Assembly (NCBI RefSeq): GCF_000520815.1
Contig: NZ_ASRY01000109.1
Location: forward strand, 1 to 44,952
Length of the DNA stretch: 44,952 nucleotides
Direction: 5' to 3'
Source: Paenibacillus maysiensis
Lineage (GTDB): Bacteria > Bacillota > Bacilli > Paenibacillales > Paenibacillaceae
The position numbers were made by a program, and so were the translations under genes. Below the pieces are notes generated by a model, which saw nothing but the letters and a program-made list of their open reading frames with translations, was not told the origin of the DNA and did no database searches. This document shows, in pieces, positions 29,116-37,193 of the stretch (its first letter is position 1; each line of letters starts with the position of its first letter).

Positions 29116-29133
29116 AAATTTAAATTCTTTATT

Positions 29134-29139
29134 ATTATA
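29134..29139 (-). promoter_or_regulatory. -10 box candidate for the PL11 lyase gene
   Basis: TATAAT on the minus strand, about 85 bp upstream of the PL11 start and just upstream of the cre-like box. No good -35 hexamer is seen at 16-18 bp. Confidence 0.35.
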
Positions 29140-29163
29140 GTTTTGCAGTTCTCCCAAAGGCGT

Positions 29164-29517
29164 TTAAATATCCGGGGATTTCTCTTCACAAATCCGTGTT
29201 GTTTGCGGCCAAAAGAAACGAACCCATTTCTGATACGGAATACCCGATACGGCCAAGCTCCCCATTAAGGCTGAGGAAGTAGGCAAAATCATATTTGAAA
29301 ATCCATCTCCCAATTGGAAAGCAAGCACTGTCGTCTGGCGAGTAATGCCGATCAAGATGACCAACAGGATGGCACGAAGCCACAGCCCTGAAAAAATAGG
29401 AATTTGCGCAATCGCCTGTGCCAAGCCGACATTAAATGGATTCAGCAGACCAGCGGTAAATCCGCACAAAGCCCCCAACGAAATCATAGCTGTACCCGTC
29501 ATCGCATCAAATTTCAA
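29164..29517 (-). pseudogene. Remnant of a YfcC-type (DcuC superfamily) carrier
   Basis: A 117-codon reading frame joins two conserved parts of a YfcC-type membrane carrier: FDAMTGTAMISLGALCGFTAG with LLNPFNVGLAQAIAQIP, and further on FQLGDGFSNMILPTSSALMGSL with IPYQKWVRFFWP. In intact proteins (about 480 residues) these parts are separated by well over 100 residues, so there is an internal in-frame deletion. The N-terminal half and the last membrane helix are also missing. No ribosome site fits the apparent start. The 5' break lies next to repeat copy A. Called a pseudogene; the exact substrate of the ancestor is unknown. Confidence 0.7.
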
Positions 29518-29544
29518 CGCCCGGGCGAAAGAAACTCGCTTTTA

Positions 29545-29586
29545 AAGCGACCGCTTCGCTTGTACAGCACCATTCCGCCTACTCCG
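29545..29586 (+). repeat. Part-copy A of the long inverted-repeat family
   Basis: 42 bp matching, on the opposite strand, the left arm of copy C (35496-35537) with only a few changes; it shares the segment CAGCACCATTCCGCC. The other arm and the centre are missing. It abuts the truncated end of the YfcC-type pseudogene. Confidence 0.6.
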
Positions 29587-29620
29587 TTTACTTGTACATT
29601 TTTTAGTTCAGCTTGCATAG

Positions 29621-29669
29621 AAGAAGCTCACCGAAGGATGAAAAGCATCTCCCATCAAGTGAGCTTCTT
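29621..29669 (-). terminator. Terminator of the operon for the 1071-residue secreted protein
   Basis: AAGAAGCTCAC (29621-29631) pairs perfectly with GTGAGCTTCTT (29659-29669) around a 27-nt loop. It lies 9 nt past the stop codon at 29678 on the minus strand. Confidence 0.65.
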
Positions 29670-29677
29670 TTGGGTTC

Positions 29678-32600
29678 TTAATGTGGAACAAAGGAACTAA
29701 AATCATCCCGGCTCGACTGATCCGCATGATAAAACGCTACATCCCCATCCTGTAAAAGAAAGGTATGTCCATACGGGTCTTTTACTTCTCTCCGGTAGCC
29801 TTCCAGTTGCCACTGGTTCAGCAGCGGGCCGTTAATATACTGCAAATGTGGATGCTCGGTATCCCCCTGACGGAGCGACTCCAAATTGAAGTTAACAATG
29901 ATGTAGCCCGTTTTCTTAAATATGCTCGCATGCTCGTTTAGCTCCCGGCGACGGCTTTCTTCACGTAAATCCGTCCCTTTAGGAACCACGTATACATCAG
30001 CAGGCAAGCTATATTCGCCATACCAGCGCTGAATCGACGCATTGGCACGGTCGACATCGACTCCATCCGGCAGGTCCGTCTTGGGACCGATCAAGGTACG
30101 CACCGCCGCAGGCAGCACCAGCCAATCGTAACGGCCGATCCACGTCTTGCTGCGCATGATACGCTGGGCATACAAGGAAACATAGCGTTCCAGCGTCGAC
30201 TGGCTCCGCTGTGCTTCACTCAGCTCATGCTTGTATTGATAGGCTGCTGTATCCTGCATTTCCTCTGTCGGTACATTGCGCAGCCTCTCATTTAAAATGA
30301 CATATCGCTTCTCCCGATCCTCCGCCGATCCCAATCGGATGAACTTGCGGCTCCCCGCATGTGTATACAGCTCCACCTCTTCTCGCTGACGCCCATCTTT
30401 GCTCACCCAATAGAATGATGGCGTGATGCGGATACCATCCTTAGGGCTGAACATATTCCCTTTGGTTTTGAGGTCAAACTTGAAGTGGTAGCCTGTCTTG
30501 ATCGCCACATTTTGGTAGCCTTCATGCGGATGACTGCCAGGACGGACAGGCAAGGTAAACGGCTCCTGATTCCCCCTTGGCAATCCGTCGATGTTCCCTA
30601 GTCCCGTCCAATAGGACAGTCCGCTATGCACCGGACTTCCTTTGCGCTGTCGGAACACCCGCTCCCAATGGTAGTCGGCAATATCCGTGATATGAAAATC
30701 ATACATCCGTCCGATGACCTCGATCTCTACCACATCATTGGCGACATGATGCTCGATATCCGTATTGGCATGACGCTGCTCAGTGAACCCGTCCGGTGCG
30801 TTTTCCGCAATCGTACGAAACTCAACGGTATAATTCCCTTCATCCACCCATACGGGCAAATAGAAGTCTGTGTCCAGTTGCCTTACCGGAATGTCGATCC
30901 AGGTTCCATGCGGATAGAATTGAGTTTTCCCCTTGTCGTACACATCAAACGGAAATCGCACCTGCTTGGTTCGCACATATTTGGCATACTCCCGATCACC
31001 ATAGCCGGGAATATTCAGATGCGGACCCGCCGTTGAAATCGTCACGCGGAAAGGACGTTCCAGAATGAGTGCCGATCGGCCTTTCGTCGGTTGGGTTTTC
31101 TGGTTGTGGGCCGCATCGTCTGACACACTTGAAAGATTCACCACGGGCGTATGGACGGTCACGGTGTTGATCCCTTGGATCGGCAAAGTCTTATCTGCAC
31201 CGCCATTGATATTTCCTTTTAAAATCGCATAGGTGATATCACCGCTACTAGGCGTATTGGGCCTATTGATCTTGTGCTTTTCAATCACATGGCCCGGGCT
31301 ATAGAGGGTATCCGGACCGATTTTTACGGGTTCAGGGATTTTGCCAGGAGTCGGGCCCTTTTCCTTGACACGCTGATGTTCCATGATCGTCTGACCGTTG
31401 AATTTCACAGTATCGTTTTCCACTTCTACGTCTGGTGTAGCCTTCTGGGCCACAGGCTCCAGTGACCTTTGTTCATTGGGCACCTTCGGCATACTCTTGC
31501 CGCCATAAATATAAAGTGAACCCCCATCGATAATCCCCGGCGAAGGAGCCGGATAGTATTTTCCGTTGTTCGCTGATTCTACAGACGGCGGCGTGTAATT
31601 CCGTGGTGGAATCGTAATACTACCTCCCGGCAGTGCATAGTTGCGTAGCTGCGCGTTCTTGATACCGTACACCTCGAGGTTGTCGATCGTCCAGTAGGAG
31701 TACGGTTTTACAATTTCGTATTTGTAATATTCCACGACCTTCATGTGCCGGGTATCGTTAATATCTTCCCATTCCAGATCATACGTGCGCTTCAGCTTGA
31801 CGTTGTAGGTGCATTCGCCCTTGAGCTGTTGGTAGGTGTTTTGAAACAGGTAATTCCGGGCCAGCACGTTTCCATACAGGCTTTCAGAGGTCGGGATGCC
31901 CTTGGCTACATCAAAGCGTGACGCGCCTCGCTGGTCGGCCTTTATGACCGCAGAAACCATCGGGTCAAGGTATTTGTCCGACTGGCTACCGCTAGGCGTA
32001 GGTCGGGTACATTTCGTGTCTGGAGGAGGCTCCTTCTCTTTGTAGTAAAGATTGACCGTGTACTGCTCAAACTTGCCGTCATACGTCAATGCCGGGAGCT
32101 GACCGGGCGTAATGTTGCCACTTGGAGGCGCCCCGGTGGAGCTTTTCTTGTAGCCCACGTATTCGTAATTTTCATCACTTCCTGGAGTAAAATCATACGT
32201 TTGACCAACTTTCAGGTCTTCGTGGCGTGGTGGAAATACGTTGTCAAGCGATTTTCCTGTCTCGGTATAATGCTTCACGGTCAGGCCGCCGTCTAACTGA
32301 ATTTTAAACAAGACAGGTACAAAAATACGCCAAGCCTTAACTTCTTCAACACAGTTAGGGCAAGATTCATCTTTTATATTTTTAGGACTATCAGCATCGA
32401 GCATCATATTAACAGTAATAGGAATTACAGTAGATTCAGTTCCAATACCTTGCTTTTGGAAAGGCTGAATATCATTATTAGTCGTCCCAATACTCATGGG
32501 AAACAAGTAATCCAAATAGTCATCTTGCCGAGATTTCTTAAAATATTCGATATAGTCAGGATTATCTTGATTTTTCTCCGGCTCATACAGTGAAGCTTCA

Positions 32601-32893
32601 ACGCTCTTTATTTTACGTCCCGGGAACTGGAATTTGTACTTGAACGTGGCTTCACCATGCATATGCTTGTTAGGCTCCTTCTTTTGGGTCACCCATTCCC
32701 CACCTGTGTTCCTCCACATGTCAAAGTACATCATGCCGACAAAATAACGATCATTCTTATCTGCAAAGTAAGACAGTGGTGTAATTTCCGACTCGGCTGC
32801 CGCCTTGTTCGTAGAAAAAGAAAAAGGTGGGAGCTGCAACAGTAGCAGTACTCCCACCAGCAATACGGCCAGAATGCGTTGTGTCTTCTTCAT
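29678..32893 (-). CDS. Large secreted protein of unknown function (MucBP-like segment, DUF5704-like)
   Basis: 1071 residues with a clear signal peptide (MKKTQRILAVLLVGVLLLLQ, cleavage near residue 33 after AAA). Residues about 205-285 look like a MucBP-type module (VKHYTETGKSL, LKVGQTYDFTP, YEYVGYK, NLYYKEKE). Single cysteines occur in pairs (CPNC near 177; two more around 297 and 365) and could form disulfides. The rest is rich in beta-type sequence with no catalytic motif I recognise; I recall similar proteins annotated as DUF5704 in Bacillus and Paenibacillus. No LPXTG anchor or C-terminal membrane helix is seen. It starts 4 nt after the preceding gene's stop, so both form an operon. Possible role in surface binding or polymer contact; function unknown. 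Confidence 0.65.
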   Translation of the reverse strand: MKKTQRILAVLLVGVLLLLQLPPFSFSTNKAAAESEITPLSYFADKNDRYFVGMMYFDMWRNTGGEWVTQKKEPNKHMHGEATFKYKFQFPGRKIKSVEASLYEPEKNQDNPDYIEYFKKSRQDDYLDYLFPMSIGTTNNDIQPFQKQGIGTESTVIPITVNMMLDADSPKNIKDESCPNCVEEVKAWRIFVPVLFKIQLDGGLTVKHYTETGKSLDNVFPPRHEDLKVGQTYDFTPGSDENYEYVGYKKSSTGAPPSGNITPGQLPALTYDGKFEQYTVNLYYKEKEPPPDTKCTRPTPSGSQSDKYLDPMVSAVIKADQRGASRFDVAKGIPTSESLYGNVLARNYLFQNTYQQLKGECTYNVKLKRTYDLEWEDINDTRHMKVVEYYKYEIVKPYSYWTIDNLEVYGIKNAQLRNYALPGGSITIPPRNYTPPSVESANNGKYYPAPSPGIIDGGSLYIYGGKSMPKVPNEQRSLEPVAQKATPDVEVENDTVKFNGQTIMEHQRVKEKGPTPGKIPEPVKIGPDTLYSPGHVIEKHKINRPNTPSSGDITYAILKGNINGGADKTLPIQGINTVTVHTPVVNLSSVSDDAAHNQKTQPTKGRSALILERPFRVTISTAGPHLNIPGYGDREYAKYVRTKQVRFPFDVYDKGKTQFYPHGTWIDIPVRQLDTDFYLPVWVDEGNYTVEFRTIAENAPDGFTEQRHANTDIEHHVANDVVEIEVIGRMYDFHITDIADYHWERVFRQRKGSPVHSGLSYWTGLGNIDGLPRGNQEPFTLPVRPGSHPHEGYQNVAIKTGYHFKFDLKTKGNMFSPKDGIRITPSFYWVSKDGRQREEVELYTHAGSRKFIRLGSAEDREKRYVILNERLRNVPTEEMQDTAAYQYKHELSEAQRSQSTLERYVSLYAQRIMRSKTWIGRYDWLVLPAAVRTLIGPKTDLPDGVDVDRANASIQRWYGEYSLPADVYVVPKGTDLREESRRRELNEHASIFKKTGYIIVNFNLESLRQGDTEHPHLQYINGPLLNQWQLEGYRREVKDPYGHTFLLQDGDVAFYHADQSSRDDFSSFVPH

Positions 32894-32897
32894 GCGC

Positions 32898-33842
32898 TTA
32901 ATTACCTTTCCACGGGTTGACCATCATTGGGATGTAACCTTCCGATGCAAGAGGAAATCCAATATATTGAACGTCCTGTAGCTTGAATGATTTGTAATTT
33001 TTATCACCTTGAAACAATTCATCTGACGACGAATAGATCGGATAATACTGCATTTTTGTTCCATCTCCGTTATCAGTGGTCAACTGATCAACAGCATATC
33101 GGTGTCTTGTTTCATTGGATTTCGTTATAAAGAAAATACTTCCCGTTGTAGACTCAGTTTTCACTCTCACTTTCAAGTAAGGTGTCCCCTTAGCGTTAGT
33201 GTATGGCTCAACAGAATAAATATCTCTAAGCAGCTTTATCGGTAAATCAGATTGCTTAAAAATCACTACTTTATCGTAAGTTCCACCGTATGGTTTTTTC
33301 AGAAGATACGAATTGGTCGCAAATGCTTTTTTATACGGTTCAATGCTCGCAGGTTGAAGTCCCTTATTCTCCAGCGCTACAATTTCCTTCTTCCCAATCC
33401 AAACCCAACGGCTAATCTTATCCCATTCCACCGTCTGACCTAAGCCTTCACTTACCAGCCGTAGCGGTACAAAAGTACGGTTCTGCTTCAAAATAATCTT
33501 CGTCTCATATGTTTTACTCTGTCCATCCACGGTAGCCGTGTTCTGTCCCACCGTCATGTTGACCAAATGCACGTCATTCTTAATCGACACAGCCAACTGA
33601 CCGCCTGCTTTCTCCCAGCCTACCTTAGCCCCCAGCGCTTCGGATACAAAACGAATAGGAACCATCACATAATCATTATCATCCTGAAATGGTTTAGCGT
33701 CCGGAAACTGTATTTTTTTCGCATTCAATAATACTTCAATCGGTTTGGAGCTACTTGCTGCTTCCGTCGTTGGAATTGTACTTGTTGCTCCCCATAGCAA
33801 TGTGACTGCGGTCAAACTCAACATCCATTTTTTCATACTCAT
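32898..33842 (-). CDS. Secreted protein with copper-amine-oxidase N-terminal-like (stalk) domain
   Basis: 314 residues with signal peptide (MSMKKWMLSLTAVTLLWG, cleavage near TTEAAS). Two tandem stalk motifs are seen: VLLNAKKIQFPD with VMVPIRFVSEALGAKVGWEK, and TFVPLRLVSEGLGQTVEWDK. This repeat is widespread in Paenibacillus cell-surface proteins and does not imply oxidase activity; no amine-oxidase catalytic domain follows. The C-terminal ~150 residues are not recognised. ATG 33842 has AAGGGG upstream. It is followed after 4 nt by the 1071-residue secreted protein, so the two probably act together at the cell surface. Confidence 0.7.
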   Translation of the reverse strand: MSMKKWMLSLTAVTLLWGATSTIPTTEAASSSKPIEVLLNAKKIQFPDAKPFQDDNDYVMVPIRFVSEALGAKVGWEKAGGQLAVSIKNDVHLVNMTVGQNTATVDGQSKTYETKIILKQNRTFVPLRLVSEGLGQTVEWDKISRWVWIGKKEIVALENKGLQPASIEPYKKAFATNSYLLKKPYGGTYDKVVIFKQSDLPIKLLRDIYSVEPYTNAKGTPYLKVRVKTESTTGSIFFITKSNETRHRYAVDQLTTDNGDGTKMQYYPIYSSSDELFQGDKNYKSFKLQDVQYIGFPLASEGYIPMMVNPWKGN

Positions 33843-34041
33843 CTCTCTATCCCCTTTGTCTGCTTAAACTATAAACTATGTACTATCAGTCCTAATCCCA
33901 CGAACTTATCACATCCCCACTTTCGGAAAATAATGGATACAACTTATATATTATATGGTTTCTCTATCACAAAATCTATAAGAAAAACTTCTAATATCAA
34001 GCATTCTAAAAAAGCCGCACTACATTTCCCCAAAATCTCAA

Positions 34042-34082
34042 CAAAAAAGGGCTGCCTCTCCCCTATAAGGAAGAAACAGCCC
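34042..34082 (-). terminator. Minus-strand terminator without an assigned gene
   Basis: GGGCTG (34049-34054) pairs with CAGCCC (34077-34082), with part inner pairing, and on the minus strand it is followed by six T. No gene of at least 60 codons lies upstream of it on that strand up to 34677. A 29-codon stretch ending in VYEQLYQTGSSGLYE (about 34200-34300) could be the tail of a lost gene. Confidence 0.5.
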
Positions 34083-34406
34083 GTGTGCTTCACGCGCAAT
34101 AAACTATAAATATATCAGTTCAAACCATAATGATTGTTCCAGCATCATCCAATATTTCTTCCATCATAAATCATAACTGACTAAAAATCAAACATTACTT
34201 TTTTCTCACGAAACATCTTAAATATCATTCATACAAACCTGAACTGCCAGTTTGATATAGCTGCTCATACACGTCCTGTTTAACCACTATCAGTAAAAAT
34301 CGGCAATGTAAGCGTTACAACTCCAATGTACAAATCCTTTTCCATTGGTAAAATCAACATTTTCAACCGATTTATATATAATTTCAACCTATAGTGGGAT
34401 GAGTTA

Positions 34407-34535
34407 CGGCGGTGGGCAGCGAGCGCTACGCGTGCAGATTGTTCTTCCGATCGCTGTTATCCCCGGATTTATCTATTGAATAGAATCTATAAAGGGTAAA
34501 ATCCGGGGATAGCCTATGCTTACGATGCGAGCTTT
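34407..34535 (+). repeat. Copy B of the long inverted-repeat family (right arm altered)
   Basis: The left arm (GCAGATTGTTCTTCCGATCGC, of which 34434-34454 is shared with copy E) and the centre are intact. The central stem TATCCCCGGATTT (34458-34470) pairs perfectly over 13 bp with AAATCCGGGGATA (34499-34511). The right arm expected to carry AGAACAAT is replaced by unrelated sequence. Confidence 0.6.
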
Positions 34536-34593
34536 CCTCTAGAAAGCTTTTAGCCGAGCGGAAAGAGGGCTTGTAGCTTCTTGATTTGTAAAG

Positions 34594-34621
34594 AAAAAGG
34601 AGCCCCTCCTGCTCCTTTTTT
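34594..34621 (+). terminator. Plus-strand terminator without an assigned gene
   Basis: AAAAAGGAGC (34594-34603) pairs perfectly with GCTCCTTTTT (34611-34620) and a further T follows. There is no plus-strand gene between 33843 and this point, so it may end a transcript that includes repeat copy B. The rest of 33843-34677 (about 830 bp) holds the promoter area of the minus-strand operon, the terminator at 34042 and copy B. Confidence 0.6.
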
Positions 34622-34677
34622 CATTATAAAAGTTATACTAAAAAATAGAACAAGTCGAACACATCAACTCAATATGA

Positions 34678-35235
34678 ATGGAATATTTCATGATCATTAA
34701 CAAGCAAGAATTTTATGTGAATGGGCTAAATTATACCGTTAGATCGGCAATCGACAAGGATGCGGCAGATTTATCTGAATTAAGATTACAGATTGATGGA
34801 GAAACAGAAAATTTGGATAGAGAGCAAGGGGAGGCATTTATAGATACATCGGGGTTTGAACAGATTATACAAACGGACACTGTAAAACCAAGAAATTTAT
34901 TTTTAGTTGCTGTAGTTGGTGAACGAATCGTGGGGTTTTCAAGATGCGAAGGAATTTATTTAAATAGATTCGCTCATAAAGTAGAATTTGGAGTCTGCGT
35001 ATGTAAAGAATTTTGGAGATATGGTATGGGGAAAAATCTGCTGAAAGCATCTATCGACTGGGCTGATTCCAATGGCATTCAAAAAATGGCATTGAATGTT
35101 TTAGAAACAAACCATAAGGCCATTGCACTGTATAAAAAACTGGGGTTTGAGAGCGAAGGTATATTAAAAAAGGACAAAATTCTGTCCGACGGTAAGTACC
35201 ACAACACAGTTATGATGGGACGATTTAATGAATAA
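34678..35235 (+). CDS. GNAT family N-acetyltransferase
   Basis: Cytoplasmic acetyl-CoA-dependent acetyltransferase of 185 residues. The GNAT core runs from YTVRSAIDKDAADLSELR to the C-terminus. Motif A, with the pyrophosphate-binding loop, reads VCKEFWRYGMGKNLLKA (Q/RxxGxG/A type), followed by LNVLETNHKAIALYKKLGFESEG (motif B). It resembles the RimJ/RimL- and PhnO-like broad group; substrate unknown. No strong ribosome site precedes either ATG 34678 or ATG 34690, so the start is uncertain. It is monocistronic with a very strong terminator. A separate fragment of a related gene's last codons is found at 36095-36136. Confidence 0.8.
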   Translation: MEYFMIINKQEFYVNGLNYTVRSAIDKDAADLSELRLQIDGETENLDREQGEAFIDTSGFEQIIQTDTVKPRNLFLVAVVGERIVGFSRCEGIYLNRFAHKVEFGVCVCKEFWRYGMGKNLLKASIDWADSNGIQKMALNVLETNHKAIALYKKLGFESEGILKKDKILSDGKYHNTVMMGRFNE

Positions 35236-35241
35236 TTCCAG

Positions 35242-35280
35242 AAATAAAGCTCCTGTGAATCATCACGGGAGCTTTATTTT
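35242..35280 (+). terminator. Terminator of the GNAT gene
   Basis: AAATAAAGCTCC (35242-35253) pairs with GGAGCTTTATTT (35268-35279), extended by TGTGA/TCACG to about 17 bp around a 4-nt loop. It begins 6 nt after the stop codon. Confidence 0.85.
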
Positions 35281-35295
35281 GCATGTTATGCCTTT

Positions 35296-35430
35296 TTACC
35301 TGTAACGTTTAGGATTATCTGTCTGATCAAGAATAAAGTCGATACTCACTTTGTGGAAATCCGCCAATTTGATCAAGACAACACTCGGGACGTCCAGGTT
35401 CCCATTTTCATATCGGGAATACGTAAGAAG
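35296..35430 (-). pseudogene. C-terminal remnant of an XRE-type helix-turn-helix regulator
   Basis: The minus strand encodes TYSRYENGNLDVPSVVLIK, ADFHKVSIDFILDQTD and NPKRYR before a stop at 35296. This is the second half of a small Cro/CI-type (XRE) domain protein: the recognition-helix end and the LAxFYxVSxDxLLG-type helix. The reading frame is closed by a stop at 35431, so the first half of the domain is missing and no start is present. Copy C of the repeat family begins 65 bp away. Confidence 0.65.
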
Positions 35431-35495
35431 TTAGCCAAGGTCTATTGCTTTATCTATTTAAAATGAACTAAAGAATAAGCCAAGTTGAACAAGAA

Positions 35496-35634
35496 CGGAG
35501 TGGGCGGAATGGTGCTGTACAAGCGATAGCGTTCGCCTTTGTGCCCGGATTTCAACCTTCTTAGCTTAATTAAGAAATCTGGGCGCAACAGCGATGGGAA
35601 GCACCATCCGACCGCGTAGTGGCGCGTAGTGGCA
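35496..35634 (+). repeat. Copy C of the long inverted-repeat family
   Basis: Outer stem ATGGTGCT (35509-35516) pairs with AGCACCAT (35600-35607). Central stem TTGTGCCCGGATTTC (35539-35553) pairs with GAAATCTGGGCGCAA (35574-35588) with few mismatches. Compared with copies D and E the outer stem differs on both sides in a way that keeps pairing (GTGCT/AGCAC instead of GTTCT/AGAAC). The right end has a 10-bp tandem duplication, GCGTAGTGGC twice (from about 35614). Confidence 0.65.
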
Positions 35635-35792
35635 CCTCATGTACATCTTTAGCTAGCTTATATACTAAAAAACTCTATGCGAAAAGCGCATAAATATCAA
35701 CATGTAGCTTACTTATGCCGTATACTTTGCCTTGGGTGATGGATTTACGTGAGGACAAAGACTTAACACAATAGTATTCATAGGGAGGCATA

Positions 35793-36089
35793 ATGAAAAT
35801 GATTTTGGAGGATATGTATTATGGGAATTGGCGTCCTAGTGAACAAATAAAGTCAACCGAACCTGAGTCTCAAAAAGTGAATCAAAAGATTAGTGATCTT
35901 ATGGAGATATTGAAAAATAAATTACCAGAAGTCGATTTTGAGCAAATTGAAGTCATGTTTGATTTATTGAGCGAGTCAACTTCCCTGCACTCCGCAGCAG
36001 CATTTATCCACGGGTATCGAACGGGGGCCTTAACGATGATTGAAATATTTAGCGGGGAGAAGGAATTTGCGAATATTAATAAACCATGA
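35793..36089 (+). CDS. Small DUF6809-like protein
   Basis: 98 residues, soluble, no signal peptide. It begins MKMILEDMYYGNWRPSEQ, the N-terminal pattern I recall for the DUF6809 family of Paenibacillus and relatives; the middle contains a likely helical hairpin (ISDLMEILKNKLPEVDFEQIE is followed by a second helix) and the C-terminus has AAAFIHGYRTGALTMIEIF. ATG 35793 has GGGAGG upstream, a good ribosome site, so expression is likely. Function unknown. It stands alone among gene remnants (XRE fragment before it, GNAT tail just after it), typical of accessory DNA. Confidence 0.6.
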   Translation: MKMILEDMYYGNWRPSEQIKSTEPESQKVNQKISDLMEILKNKLPEVDFEQIEVMFDLLSESTSLHSAAAFIHGYRTGALTMIEIFSGEKEFANINKP

Positions 36090-36094
36090 AACGA

Positions 36095-36136
36095 GTGCGT
36101 TCCGCACCAATTATGATGGGAAGATTTAACGGATGA
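36095..36136 (+). pseudogene. Last codons of a second GNAT-type gene
   Basis: GTG at 36095 to TGA at 36136 reads VRSAPIMMGRFNG, closely like the end of the intact acetyltransferase (VMMGRFNE at 35212-35235), and the DNA is also similar (ATGATGGGAAGATTTAA). Only the tail remains, followed by a terminator, so it is the scar of a lost or recombined GNAT gene. Confidence 0.5.
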
Positions 36137-36147
36137 CTTCAAAAGAA

Positions 36148-36196
36148 AAAGCACTTCAAGCGGCAAAATTGACCTTCTGCCTTGAAGTGCTTTGCT
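36148..36196 (+). terminator. Terminator after the DUF6809-like gene and GNAT scar
   Basis: AAAGCACTTCAAG (36148-36160) pairs perfectly with CTTGAAGTGCTTT (36181-36193); the loop holds a further GGCA/TGCC pairing. Probably the original terminator of the lost GNAT gene. Confidence 0.7.
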
Positions 36197-36328
36197 TTAT
36201 ACAAATCTTTTTACTTCGCTTCTGCCACTGGTATTGTGCCAGTTGTTCCTTGACCACGGCGGGGTCAGCTTAACGACCTGATACCTGCCCTACACTTTCT
36301 GCTTAAAAACATGTTGCCTGCACAGCTG

Positions 36329-36408
36329 GTCGGTGAGCGGAGCGGGCAGAATTGTTCTGAAGAAGCGTGAGCGATCGGAAGAACAATCTGCACGCGCAGC
36401 GTCTCCCC
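36329..36408 (-). repeat. Copy D of the long inverted-repeat family (short form)
   Basis: CAGAATTGTTCT (36347-36358) pairs with AGAACAATCTG (36380-36390) around a short loop; flanks GAGCGGAGCGGGCAG and CTGCACGCGCAGCG match the two ends of copy E in inverted order. The ~70-bp centre of copy E is missing. It lies 18 bp after the stop of the amino acid ABC ATPase gene and could also act as its 3' hairpin. Confidence 0.65.
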
Positions 36409-36425
36409 TGAGAACAACTATTTTT

Positions 36426-37178
36426 TTAAGCCTCCACCCGATTCAAAAACACCTTTGTCCGCTCCAGCTGGGGATTGCCGAATATCTGCTCCGGCGTACC
36501 GGATTCCGCAATTTCTCCATTGTCCATAAAAATGACACGATCCGCCACATCTCTCGCAAAGTTCATTTCGTGGGTCACAATGACCATCGTCATATGCTCC
36601 TCAGCCAGCTTTTTGATAACACGCAGCACCTCGCCCGTCAGCTCGGGATCAAGGGCCGAGGTCGGTTCGTCGAATAGCAAAATGTCGGGATTCATCATCA
36701 TTGCCCGGGCAATCGCCACACGCTGCTTCTGTCCACCCGACAGCCGGGATGGATACGCATCCGCTTTATCCGCCAAGCCGACTTTAGCCAGCAGCTCAGC
36801 GCTTTGACGACGCAGTTCAGCCTTGCTAACCTTTTTCACCAGCTTCGGAGCCAGCTCCAGATTATCCTGCACCGTCAAGTGAGGGAACAGATTAAAATGC
36901 TGGAACACCATGCCCATCCCGGTAGTAATGCCCTTAATGTCACCTGCTGGAGCGTACTGACCGTTTTCCACCAGTGCTTTATCATGGATGCGGATCGTCC
37001 CGCCCGTCACATCTTCCAGGTGTACCAAACTACGGAGCATGGTACTTTTTCCTGAACCCGAAGGACCGATGACAGCTACAACCTCGCCCGCCTTAACATT
37101 AAAGCTCACTCTTTTCAGAACGTCGAGCTTGCCGAACGATTTTTTCAAATCGGTTACTTCAATTGCGTTAGTGTTCAT
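36426..37178 (-). CDS. Polar amino acid ABC transporter ATPase (GlnQ-type)
   Basis: Cytoplasmic ATPase of 250 residues energising amino acid uptake. Walker [10 protein letters not shown] (near residue 38), Q-loop [13 protein letters not shown], signature [14 protein letters not shown], Walker [15 protein letters not shown] and the switch His in [16 protein letters not shown] are all canonical. It is most like GlnQ, TcyC and ArtM-type proteins. The ATG at 37178 has AAGGA upstream and follows the permease stop by 15 nt. Third gene of the operon binding protein-permease-ATPase. Repeat copy D follows directly. Confidence 0.9.
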   Translation of the reverse strand: MNTNAIEVTDLKKSFGKLDVLKRVSFNVKAGEVVAVIGPSGSGKSTMLRSLVHLEDVTGGTIRIHDKALVENGQYAPAGDIKGITTGMGMVFQHFNLFPHLTVQDNLELAPKLVKKVSKAELRRQSAELLAKVGLADKADAYPSRLSGGQKQRVAIARAMMMNPDILLFDEPTSALDPELTGEVLRVIKKLAEEHMTMVIVTHEMNFARDVADRVIFMDNGEIAESGTPEQIFGNPQLERTKVFLNRVEA

Positions 37179-37193
37179 ATCCCGACATTCCTT

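Noticed and set aside
29052..29189. An N-terminal extension of the PL11 lyase by 46 codons
   Set aside because: The extension lacks a ribosome site, contains the promoter and cre-like box, and would bury the clear signal peptide beginning at 29051.
34309..34321. TGTAAGCGTTACA, looking like a cre box
   Set aside because: It is one base short of the 14-bp cre pattern and no gene start lies in a suitable position.
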